7,107 bases of DNA from JANXQG01 sp037147235. Its GTDB lineage: Bacteria > Planctomycetota > Planctomycetia > Pirellulales > Thermoguttaceae. The notes under the pieces were generated by a model that saw only the letters and a program-made list of their open reading frames with translations, ran no database searches and was not told where the DNA came from. The stretch spans positions 1-7,107 of the forward strand of contig JBAWVO010000326.1 of the NCBI GenBank assembly GCA_037147235.1, given 5' to 3'. Shown here piece after piece: positions 1 through 6,457 of this stretch (position 1 is the stretch's first letter; each line of letters begins with the position of its first letter). Position numbers and translations under genes: made by a program.

Positions 1-80
1 CGACCGAAGGTCTCCCGGTAAATTGGAGACCTTCGGTCGGCGGCGTGGCTCGGTCGGAGACCGGCCACAACGAGGTTTTT
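1..80 (+). repeat. 80-bp interspersed repeat, copy 1 (inverted relative to 724-803)
   Basis: The first 39 bases form a perfect hairpin: CGACCGAAGGTCTCC (1-15) pairs with GGAGACCTTCGGTCG (25-39) across a 9-base loop. A second GGTCGGAGACCGG motif follows. The whole 80 bases match the reverse complement of 724-803 with three mismatches. It may continue left beyond the window edge. Confidence 0.9.
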
Positions 81-87
81 CGACTAC

Positions 88-205
88 TGGGGTATCCCCT
101 TGACTGGCGTGAGCACTATCCCTTGTGTCGGAAAGTGTACGGGGGTAATCTTCCATTGCCGTGCATACTATATATTGTGGTCACGCCAGCCAAGGGGATA
201 CCCCA
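88..205. repeat. 118-bp hairpin element with 25-bp terminal inverted repeats (MITE-like)
   Basis: Positions 88-112 (TGGGGTATCCCCTTGACTGG then CGTGA) are the reverse complement of 181-205 with one mismatch at 103. The 68-base interior (113-180) shows no gene. No clear target-site duplication is visible, so a non-autonomous transposon is possible but not shown. Confidence 0.7.
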
Positions 206-294
206 TTCCCCTCATTCTCAAGTGGTGATCCAGGAGTGTATGATGTCCAAGGTTGACAATGCCATGCTCGGCTGCGAAAATGCGGCAATGATTT
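206..294. other. Spacer between two hairpin elements
   Basis: These 89 bases separate the 118-bp and 149-bp hairpin elements. I see no gene, repeat or regulatory signal in them. Confidence 0.5.
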
Positions 295-443
295 GTGGCT
301 CTTCCGGTTTTAGGTGCGGAAGTAGGGTGGGGAGAGTGAAACGAGCCCCACCAAAAGTGGACCGCAACAGAATTGGTGGGGCTCGCTGCGCTCTCCCCAC
401 CCTACAATTATTCGCGTTCCGCACCTAGAACCGGAAGAGCCAC
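295..443. repeat. 149-bp nested hairpin element (GTAGGGTGGG / CCCACCCTAC family)
   Basis: Outer arms 295-321 and 417-443 (beginning GTGGCTCTTCCGGTTTTAGG) pair with one mismatch. Inner arms 322-352 and 375-405 pair at 28 of 31 positions and carry GTAGGGTGGGGAGAG and CGAGCCCCACC. The loop is 353-374. The inner arms resemble the abundant GTAGGGTGGG-type intergenic palindromes of planctomycetes and some other bacteria (from memory). Any open reading frames here are fortuitous. Confidence 0.8.
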
Positions 444-445
444 TA

Positions 446-589
446 ATCTGGAACAGCGGTAAGGATTGGCGCATCAATAACTGTCGTGTTTTGCCCACTC
501 GCCGAGCGGGGGCAGACGGCACACGGAGTGTGCCTGCTACTTTTCTTGCGACACTTATTGATGCGCCGATCCTTACCGCTGTTCAAGAT
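446..589 (+). repeat. MITE-like hairpin repeat, left copy
   Basis: Arms 446-486 and 549-589 pair over 41 bases with three mismatches. The interior holds a tight hairpin GGCACAC-GGA-GTGTGCC (518-534). The core 460-575 recurs in reverse orientation at 6576-6692. Of this, 511-575 is identical base for base to the reverse complement of 6576-6640. The outermost arm sequence (about 446-459 and 576-589) is absent from the right copy and belongs to the neighbouring 104-bp repeat family. Confidence 0.85.
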
Positions 590-675
590 CAGTTCGAGTA
601 ACGCACCGATAGATGCTTCACCCACCCTACGTCGAGCTAGCAGTGACAGCAGTTGGCAAGGTTATGATCAAGGCC
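572..675 (+). repeat. 104-bp direct repeat, copy 1
   Basis: Begins CTTACCGCTGTTCAAGATCA and ends GGTTATGATCAAGGCC. It matches 943-1046 at 97 of 104 positions in the same orientation. Its first 18 bases double as the right arm of the MITE-like hairpin. It contains CCCACCCTACGTCGAGC, of the CCCACCCTAC repeat family. Confidence 0.9.
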
Positions 676-712
676 AAAAACGGACCGGCCCCTGGACGGC
701 CTTGCGGTCCGT
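676..712 (-). terminator. Candidate Rho-independent terminator of the operon
   Basis: Read on the minus strand, ACGGACCG (712-705) pairs perfectly with CGGTCCGT (687-680), and TTTT (679-676) follows. The 17-base interior can form a few more GC pairs. It lies about 340 bases past the stop codon of the LEPR-XLL gene, beyond one copy of several repeats, so the real transcript end may be nearer. The orientation and T-tract fit termination of the minus-strand operon. Confidence 0.4.
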
Positions 713-723
713 CGATTTAATCA

Positions 724-803
724 AAAAACCTTGTTGTGGCCGGTCTCCGACCGAGCCACGCCGCCGACCGAAGGTCTCCAATCTACCGGGAGACCTTTGG
801 TCG
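724..803 (-). repeat. 80-bp interspersed repeat, copy 2
   Basis: Reverse complement of 1-80 with differences only at 732, 783 and 798 (77 of 80 identical). The hairpin arms (765-779 and 789-803) are kept apart from one change. Homology stops sharply on the left at 724. Confidence 0.9.
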
Positions 804-808
804 GACGT

Positions 809-837
809 TTCGGCGGGGTCAGGAGACCCTCGCCGAA
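809..837. repeat. GC-rich hairpin
   Basis: TTCGGCGGGGTC (809-820) pairs with GACCCTCGCCGAA (825-837) with one bulged base and an AGGA loop. There is no T-tract on either strand, so it is a structural repeat rather than a terminator. Confidence 0.6.
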
Positions 838-942
838 CCTGGAACCTTGCGAACTGCTAGCGGTGACAGCGGGTTGTAGGGTGCGTGGAGCGAACTGCCC
901 GGCAAATGGTGGGTTGCGCACGAAGTCGAGACGCTGAAAGCA
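838..942. other. Remnant repeat-like spacer without a gene
   Basis: 857-876 (CTAGCGGTGACAGCGGGTTG) resembles 635-654 inside the first 104-bp repeat at 16 of 20 positions. GTAGGGTGCGT at 877-887 and GTGGGTTGCGCACG at 909-922 belong to the GTAGGGTG-type palindrome class. A weak hairpin GTGCG/CGCAC joins 881-885 with 917-921. This looks like a decayed repeat. No coding signal is seen. Confidence 0.4.
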
Positions 943-1046
943 CTTACCGCTGTTCCAGATTAGTTCGCGTAACGCACCGTTCGATGCTTCACCCACCCTA
1001 CGTCGAGCGAGCAGTGACGGCAGTTGGCAAGGTTATGATCAAGGCC
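943..1046 (+). repeat. 104-bp direct repeat, copy 2
   Basis: Same sequence as 572-675 with seven substitutions. It ends four bases before the TAA of the LEPR-XLL gene (minus strand, 1053-1051), so the 3' untranslated region of the operon starts inside this repeat. Its first 22 bases are also the exact reverse complement of 442-463. Confidence 0.9.
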
Positions 1047-1050
1047 CAAT

Positions 1051-2850
1051 TTATCGGAGGGACGACCGCCGCATCTCTTCGATCGAGCGAAGGCGGCGAT
1101 TCCGCTCCGAAACTTTTTCTTCCAGTTGAAGCCCGCCCTGAGAAACCAGAATAGTGGCAGCACCCAAGAGCATGGGCAGGTGATCTCCCAGCCCTGCCAG
1201 GGTTGGTTGTAATTGACTTAACGAAGGTGCCGATTCCGTCGTTGCGTTGGCTTTCCCTCCGTGAATACCCACACCGCCAACCAAAGAACCGACGTCACGA
1301 TAGGGAATTGCAATCGATGCAGAACCACCCACCGGCAAATTGGGAGCGGAGGCCACTTCAATATCGCAGAAGATCGCGACTCCGCTTTCCGGCCGGATTG
1401 CCGATAGTTGCTGAGCCGAATCGCTCGCGTTGGGTTCCCAGGCAAGCTGTGAATCGCCGCCGGCCGCAGTCGGCGACGTGGCTGCCATCGCCAATTCAAT
1501 ACCTCCGCCTTCCTCCGATTCGGCAATCAACGGCAAAATCACCGGAGCGGGTCGGGAAGAGACCTCGCCGGCAAGATTTTCACTTGCGCGCGCAGTTTTG
1601 CTGCTGCTGTGTTTGCCGGAATCCGACGGCGTTTGCGTCTTTGGCAGGACATCCGTCAGCCAATTATCCCGATTGAGTTCCACACCTTCCGTTCCTTGGG
1701 AGCCGGAAGTTTGCGTCGGCGCGTTTCCAGGCCGGGGCGTGGTGGCAGATGCGTCGCCGAGAATAATGAACCCGCCCTCCGTGGAATTTTGGGTAGTGAT
1801 GTCCGAGAAAGCCGGTTTGGTTGGAGATGGATTGGCATCGCTGTTGGATGCCGGCAGGGACGTTTCCACGGCCGCAAAGGCCGCCTGGTCGCGGACTCGG
1901 CTCGTCGTATTGGCTGCGGGCCTATCGGCAATAGGATCTTTCACCAGCGGCGCGAAAGATTCCACGCCCGACGCAACATCGTTTGCGATGATCAATTGAA
2001 TCGCTTGGTCGGCAGGGCGGCTCAGGGGCCCTCGAATATCTGCTGGTCCGTGATTGACCGGCAAGGTCTCGATAATGACATCAAATTTAATGAATTCATG
2101 CGGTAATGCAGCCAGATCAACAGCATCCAGGCCGTTGGGCGCGACTTCACTGATGCCATGCGATGCGGCTAGATCAGCGGCGACTGGGGCGGCAGGCGCG
2201 ACATCATTCATTCCACGGGATACCGTCAGAGCAGCGATGACTGGAGCGTCGGGCGCGACTTTACCGATTCCGCGCGATACCGCCAGATCAGCGGCATCTG
2301 GAACGGCAGGCGCGACCTCATTCATTTCACGCGATACCGCCAGAGCAGCCGCATCTGGAACACTAGGCGCGACTTCACTGATTTCACGCGATACTGCTAG
2401 AGCAGCGGTGTCTGGATTGTCGGGTGCGACTTCCCCTGGAAGCCTCAATTCCGGCTGCACATGAATCGTCAAAGGGACTGAGTCACTCCGTTCACCAGCC
2501 ATATCATGCGCAGGCAGCCGATCGTATTTTGGCATTTCCAGGCTTGGCGGGACCGTGCCGGCATCCATCGAATCGGTGGTTGTCGCTTCGTCGCCTTGCA
2601 ACCTCGTCGGATTTGCACTGAGCATCAATGCCACATCTTGCATTGCCACCTGGTCAACCCGATGCTCGGCGATTCGATAAAACTCGGCTGGCACAGGGGT
2701 GGGTGGCGGTGGGGCCACGGGCGGGACAGGTGGAAGGCCAATCGCCGAGAGCACGTTGCGTGTCTCGAGACATTCCAATCGCAGTCGGGTGAATGACTTC
2801 GCATGCATGTTTCGTGATCCTGAGGTAGACGGCCGTCCAAATATGGCCAT
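1051..2850 (-). CDS. LEPR-XLL-like motif protein with 19-residue tandem repeats (function unknown)
   Basis: This 599-residue protein matches no enzyme family I recognise. Residues 22-36 read RLRLECLETRNVLSA, close to the N-terminal LEPR-XLL motif of many planctomycete exported or giant surface proteins. A proline-rich stretch follows (38-55, PPVPPVAPPPPTPVP). Residues 140-253 are six exact-length 19-residue repeats with the core VAPxxPDAAxLAVSR. The rest is Ala/Ser/Thr/Pro-rich and probably disordered. It carries two similar EGG-I motifs (STEGGFIILGD at 356-366 and SEEGGGIEL at 445-453). A hydrophobic segment at 558-574 precedes a charged, Arg-rich tail ending RRSSLR, so a C-terminal membrane anchor is possible. 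There are only two cysteines (27, 495). Starts: ATG 2850 has AAGGAA directly after the kinase TGA and is preferred; ATG 2808 (residue 15, MHAKSF) also has an upstream AGGA and keeps the motif. It is the last gene of the operon, so a pathway partner or output is plausible but unproven. Confidence 0.85.
   Translation of the reverse strand: MAIFGRPSTSGSRNMHAKSFTRLRLECLETRNVLSAIGLPPVPPVAPPPPTPVPAEFYRIAEHRVDQVAMQDVALMLSANPTRLQGDEATTTDSMDAGTVPPSLEMPKYDRLPAHDMAGERSDSVPLTIHVQPELRLPGEVAPDNPDTAALAVSREISEVAPSVPDAAALAVSREMNEVAPAVPDAADLAVSRGIGKVAPDAPVIAALTVSRGMNDVAPAAPVAADLAASHGISEVAPNGLDAVDLAALPHEFIKFDVIIETLPVNHGPADIRGPLSRPADQAIQLIIANDVASGVESFAPLVKDPIADRPAANTTSRVRDQAAFAAVETSLPASNSDANPSPTKPAFSDITTQNSTEGGFIILGDASATTPRPGNAPTQTSGSQGTEGVELNRDNWLTDVLPKTQTPSDSGKHSSSKTARASENLAGEVSSRPAPVILPLIAESEEGGGIELAMAATSPTAAGGDSQLAWEPNASDSAQQLSAIRPESGVAIFCDIEVASAPNLPVGGSASIAIPYRDVGSLVGGVGIHGGKANATTESAPSLSQLQPTLAGLGDHLPMLLGAATILVSQGGLQLEEKVSERNRRLRSIEEMRRSSLR
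2092..2433 (-). repeat. Six tandem 57-bp repeats inside the LEPR-XLL gene
   Basis: The plus-strand word GCGAC recurs at 2141, 2198, 2255, 2312, 2369 and 2426, exactly 57 bases apart. The array encodes residues 140-253 as six 19-residue units beginning (E/K/D)VAP. Units 1-5 end in a variable SREIS, SREMN, SRGIG, SRGMN or SHGIS segment; unit 6 diverges at its end (LPHEF). Every unit keeps frame with no indel. The copies differ mostly by scattered substitutions, as in an expanded and then drifting minisatellite. Confidence 0.95.
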
Positions 2851-2866
2851 GAGAAGATTCCTTTCA
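2851..2866 (-). promoter_or_regulatory. Ribosome-binding site of the LEPR-XLL gene, overlapping the kinase stop
   Basis: On the minus strand the junction reads TGAAAGGAATCTTCTC and then ATG. The AAGGA core has good spacing (about 8 bases) and begins directly after the kinase TGA. This supports the start at 2850 over the internal ATG at 2808, and mirrors the TGAAAGG layout of the sigma-kinase junction. Confidence 0.6.
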
Positions 2867-5794
2867 ATTCTTTGTCAATGCCAAGAAGTCCGCACGGTTC
2901 TTGATTGCTCGGAAGGATTGGGTCCAGTTGCTGTTGGGTTCCGGCTTCCAGCCCGCGGCCGTTGCCTGCTTGAGTGTTTCCACGGCATAGGTGCCGCACC
3001 TGTCGGCGGTGATGTCGGCATTGCCGCCGGCGGAAATATCCCTGGCAATCAAAGCCAATTCCACGGCGACGGAGAACAAGTGTTGCGGATTGTTGGGCCA
3101 CAGTTGGCGTCGTGCCAAGGCGGCCCGGGCGGCGTCGTCGGGACGTCCCGTCTGTCGCAGTACCCGCCCATAGTTAAAATAGTGCTTGCTGAGAAACTGT
3201 TGATACCTGGCAACCTCCGGGGCACATGCCATGGCCTTTTGTTGGTGCGCCACGGCCTGCTCGTAAGCCTTGACGGCATCCGACGATCGGTTCAATTCTT
3301 CCAGAACAATGCCCAGATTATTGTACATCCCCCCTATCCCGCTTTGCAAATCGACATCCCGCGGGTCTTGCTTGACGAGGGTCTCCAGTAAGGCCAGGGC
3401 ACGGCGGAAGGAAGGTTCCGCCGCAGTGGCGTGCCCTAGTTTGCTCTGGGCTAGGCCGAGGTTATTGTATCCAACCGCCAGCGTGTGCCGGTACGATTTT
3501 TGGGCGGGAGACTGGCGCACCAGCTCGCTGGTAATATCCACCACCCTGGCATAGGATTCGGCCGCCTGGGCCACCGCCCCGCTACGCGACTGCATGGCTC
3601 CCAGATTATTGTAGGTCAACGCCAGCTCGCTTCGATAAACAGGCTCATCAGGCCGCAGTTCCACCGCTTTCTTCTGCATGGCCGCAGCTTTCTCGTAGCA
3701 GACGATGGACTCGGACTTCTGACGCTCGGCGTATAATGCACCCAGGTTGTTCAAGGTGGCAGCCAGACCGCGCAGCCGCTCGGGATTGTCCGGCGCAGCG
3801 ACGAGAAGCCGCTCTTGGAGCTTGACCGCGCGCGCGAACGAGGCAGCGGCACTTTCGGCGTCGCCCGTTTCATTTTGCAGCAGTCCCAAATTGCCGTGGG
3901 CCAAAGCGAGATCGACGAGACATTGCCCGGAATCTTCCGCAGTGCCCAGCACCTCCTCCTGAAGACGGATGGCTTCCGCGAAGGCACACCGCGCCTCGTC
4001 GGCCTTTCCCGATCGCGCCAAGACCAAAGCCAGATTATTCTGACAGACACCCAGCCGGCGGCGGTAGTCCGTGTTGCGGGGATTCGTGGTGGCCAGTTCC
4101 TGGAAAAGTTTGATCGCTTGCCTGTCGGCGTCGAGGGCGTCACCACTGGAGCCGATCTCGGCGGAAAGGGTTCCGATTTTGCTGTAGGTCAAAGCGAGGT
4201 CGGCCCGCAACTCGGGATTGTCTTTGGCTTGTTCGACGAAGCTGCGGTAATAACCCAAGGTTCGGTGCAGCAAGTTTTGCCGGATCTGGACCGCGCCCGG
4301 TACGTTGGCCAGACTCTGCGAGACGAGTGTGCCGAGCTGTTCCACGGTGTCTTGGGCCTCACGGAATCGTTTTTCCGCCAAGGCGAAATTCTGCGCCGTT
4401 TTCCGCTGTTCGCCGGCAATTAAAAGCGTGCTGGCCGCCAGCCCCAGAAGAGCCAACAAAACAACGAGGCTGGTCGCGGCCACGATTTCGCGATGGCGTT
4501 GATGGCGTTGAGCCCAATGGGCCATGCGATCCAGCAGCGACGGCGGGCGAGCGACGGTGGCCTTCCCCTCCAGCACGCGCTGGAGATCGTCGGCAAATTC
4601 CTCGGCCGTGGTATAACGATCTTCACGCCGCTTGGTCATGCCTTTCAGAACCACCGTTTGCAGGTCGGTAGGAATTTTTGGTTGGAATTGACGCATCGGC
4701 CGAGGCTCATCACGCTCGATATGGCGGATCAAGACCGCCCCTTCGTCGCCGGGAAACGCCGGCTCAAGTGTCAGCAACTCATAAAGCGTTGCCCCCAATG
4801 AGTAAATGTCGGTACGATGATCGACCAAGGCAACCTGGCCCAATGCCTGTTCCGGACTCATATAACGCAACGTGCCCACCAAGTCGCCGGTTCGCGTCAA
4901 ATTCGCGCCGGTCTGGCGACGGGCGAGTCCAAAATCAGTCACCCAGAGCTTACCGTTACCGTCCAGCAGCAAATTGGAGGGTTTGATGTCGCGATGGACA
5001 ACGCCGCTTTCGTGGGCCGCGTGCAAGGCTGCCGCTGCTTGAATTCCCAGTCGAATAACCGCCCGAACATATTCACTGCTGCCCGATGCCCGCGAAGTCA
5101 GCAAAGAATGGTGGCTGGAGAAAGCAGGAATCGCCGCCTCCCTGTTCGTGGTTTGGCATTCGTGGTCCGTTGGAAAATACTTCTCCCGCAATTCGGACAG
5201 GGCACGATCGAGCGGCTGCCCGTCGATCAACTGCATCGCATAGTAGTGGACACCTCGCTCAACGCCGACGGCAAAGACCGAAACGATATTGGGATGATTG
5301 AGTTGCGCGGCGGCCTGGGCCTCATGTTTGAATCGGGCGATCTGCCGGCTGTCGAGGACGGCCGCGAAAGGCAATACCTTCAAGGCAACCCGCCTGCCAA
5401 GCGAGATCTGTTCCGCTTCATAGACGACGCCCATGCCACCTCGACCGATTTCCCGCAGCAGACGAAAATCACCAAGCCGCCGCTCGTCGCCGGCAGGCAC
5501 GGAATCATCGCCGCACGTCTCGACGGTCGGACGCTGAAACCCGGCAGCGATATCGTACAACTCGTCGAGGCTGGCAAAGTAGGCTTGCAACGGTCCCGCA
5601 AGATCGGGGTTCGCTTCCAGCAGGTTCTCGCGGGGTGGCGGCAACCCCTTTTCCAATCGGCACAAATAGCCATCCAGCAGGTCGGTCAAGCGATCCTTTT
5701 GATCCGGCGTCAAGGTGCGGATGACGTCTGGCTCGATGCTCAGGTCGAGGGAGTCGGGTAGCCTAGGCGTCTCGCTGCTGTCGCGTGAATTCAT
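2864..5794 (-). CDS. Membrane-anchored Hanks-type Ser/Thr protein kinase with C-terminal TPR array
   Basis: The 976-residue protein has four parts. Residues 1-105 form an acidic N-terminal region whose LTDLLDGYL and NPDLAGPLQAYFASLDEL segments resemble the region before the kinase domain in other planctomycete kinases. The kinase domain runs from about 109 to 410 with all key residues: glycine loop IGRGGMGVVYEAE (116-128), lysine K139 in VALK, helix-C E158, catalytic HRDIKPSN (267-274, D269, N274), DFG (287-289) and SPEQ (313-316). It should therefore be active, and it is of the RD type. One membrane helix lies at about 437-460. The outer half carries eight TPR-like units (about 537-905) with an NNLG-type motif about every 48 residues, a probable sensor or scaffold. 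Residues 204-240 are an odd low-complexity insert between the hinge and helix E. The ATG at 5794 follows AAGGG placed directly after the sigma-factor stop, suggesting translational coupling. Kinase identity is certain; ligand and substrates are unknown. Confidence 0.95.
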   Translation of the reverse strand: MNSRDSSETPRLPDSLDLSIEPDVIRTLTPDQKDRLTDLLDGYLCRLEKGLPPPRENLLEANPDLAGPLQAYFASLDELYDIAAGFQRPTVETCGDDSVPAGDERRLGDFRLLREIGRGGMGVVYEAEQISLGRRVALKVLPFAAVLDSRQIARFKHEAQAAAQLNHPNIVSVFAVGVERGVHYYAMQLIDGQPLDRALSELREKYFPTDHECQTTNREAAIPAFSSHHSLLTSRASGSSEYVRAVIRLGIQAAAALHAAHESGVVHRDIKPSNLLLDGNGKLWVTDFGLARRQTGANLTRTGDLVGTLRYMSPEQALGQVALVDHRTDIYSLGATLYELLTLEPAFPGDEGAVLIRHIERDEPRPMRQFQPKIPTDLQTVVLKGMTKRREDRYTTAEEFADDLQRVLEGKATVARPPSLLDRMAHWAQRHQRHREIVAATSLVVLLALLGLAASTLLIAGEQRKTAQNFALAEKRFREAQDTVEQLGTLVSQSLANVPGAVQIRQNLLHRTLGYYRSFVEQAKDNPELRADLALTYSKIGTLSAEIGSSGDALDADRQAIKLFQELATTNPRNTDYRRRLGVCQNNLALVLARSGKADEARCAFAEAIRLQEEVLGTAEDSGQCLVDLALAHGNLGLLQNETGDAESAAASFARAVKLQERLLVAAPDNPERLRGLAATLNNLGALYAERQKSESIVCYEKAAAMQKKAVELRPDEPVYRSELALTYNNLGAMQSRSGAVAQAAESYARVVDITSELVRQSPAQKSYRHTLAVGYNNLGLAQSKLGHATAAEPSFRRALALLETLVKQDPRDVDLQSGIGGMYNNLGIVLEELNRSSDAVKAYEQAVAHQQKAMACAPEVARYQQFLSKHYFNYGRVLRQTGRPDDAARAALARRQLWPNNPQHLFSVAVELALIARDISAGGNADITADRCGTYAVETLKQATAAGWKPEPNSNWTQSFRAIKNRADFLALTKN

Positions 5795-5815
5795 TTCTGC
5801 CCAGCCCTTTCAGTC
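5795..5815 (-). promoter_or_regulatory. Ribosome-binding site of the kinase gene, overlapping the sigma-factor stop
   Basis: On the minus strand the junction reads TGAAAGGGCTGGGCAGAA and then ATG. The sigma-factor stop TGA runs directly into AAGGG, which lies about 10 bases before the kinase start. Termination and re-initiation by the same ribosomes is likely (inference). Confidence 0.55.
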
Positions 5816-6457
5816 AATCGGTCGATAGATCTGCTTGAACTTTTCAATCGCCCGCAGCCAGAGCATGCGAACGGTACCCGGCTTGCGGTCCATGCGGTCG
5901 GCGACCTCCTCAAACGATAGGCCCTGCAAATTGCGCAAGACGATCACGTCGCGATATTGGGGCGAGAGGCGGGAAAGCTGGTCGGCCAGCGCAACGGCCC
6001 GTTCGCGCTGCTGCATGGGAGCACTCGGCGAAGGCCCGCGATCGGCCAGCATCTGGGTGAAATTGCATGCCGAACGGTCCAGCGTGGCACCGACTTGCTC
6101 CACGGAGATTTCTCGCCGCATGTCGCGCATCTTGGCCTTCAAGTGCGTTTCGATCACGTGGTGCAGGCAGTTGATCAAAATCTGCCGCAGCCAGGCGAGC
6201 AGTTCTCTTTCGCTGCAACCTCGGAATGCGGTGAAATCCGTGTGCGCCGCCAGCATGGTATCCTGCACGAGGTCCGAAGGGTTGACGCGCCGCCGCAATT
6301 TGCGATCCAACTGCGTCGTGGCCAGAATCGTCAGATAGTTGCGATAGAGTTGCAGAACCTGACCCAGGGCCTCCGCGCTTCCCAGGCGAGCCTGCTGAAG
6401 CAACTCCGGCACGGGAACCTCTTCCAAATTGTCTTGTATCGTTTCTTTGATGAGCAT
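5810..6457 (-). CDS. Sigma-70 family RNA polymerase sigma factor, ECF-like, planctomycete-specific type
   Basis: This 215-residue protein would direct core RNA polymerase to a specific promoter set. Region 2 spans about residues 15-105. It includes the core-binding signature DLVQDT (62-67), followed by AHTDFTAFRG and the WLRQIL segment that leads into the -10-binding part. A linker (about 106-150) holds the RRE and SPSAP segments typical of the planctomycete family modelled as TIGR02984 (family recalled, not searched). Region 4 (about 155-207) opens with LSRLSPQYRDVIVLR and contains the helix-turn-helix LSFEEVADRMDRKPGTVRML that should contact the -35 element. The length is normal for the family and no anti-sigma gene lies next to it. 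The chosen ATG at 6457 has a weak AGG ribosome site upstream, and region 2 is complete from it. It is the first gene of a three-gene minus-strand operon; the kinase start lies 15 bases after its TGA stop. The family assignment is firm; its target promoters are unknown. Confidence 0.93.
   Translation of the reverse strand: MLIKETIQDNLEEVPVPELLQQARLGSAEALGQVLQLYRNYLTILATTQLDRKLRRRVNPSDLVQDTMLAAHTDFTAFRGCSERELLAWLRQILINCLHHVIETHLKAKMRDMRREISVEQVGATLDRSACNFTQMLADRGPSPSAPMQQRERAVALADQLSRLSPQYRDVIVLRNLQGLSFEEVADRMDRKPGTVRMLWLRAIEKFKQIYRPID

Noticed and set aside
45..428. Plus-strand 127-codon open frame, and overlapping minus-strand frames at 218-424 and 310-522
   Set aside because: They lie entirely across hairpin repeats; similar peptides arise from both arms of the same palindromes. 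No ribosome site or protein-family resemblance.
1..812. Intact insertion sequence bounded by the inverted repeats
   Set aside because: No transposase or fragment of one can be read between the repeats in any frame.
2092..2433. CRISPR array
   Set aside because: The 57-bp period has no alternation of conserved repeat and unique spacer; the whole unit is conserved and kept in frame as coding sequence.
4817..5761. Plus-strand 314-codon open frame
   Set aside because: Antisense shadow of the kinase domain, which has all catalytic motifs on the minus strand; long antisense frames are common in GC-rich coding DNA.
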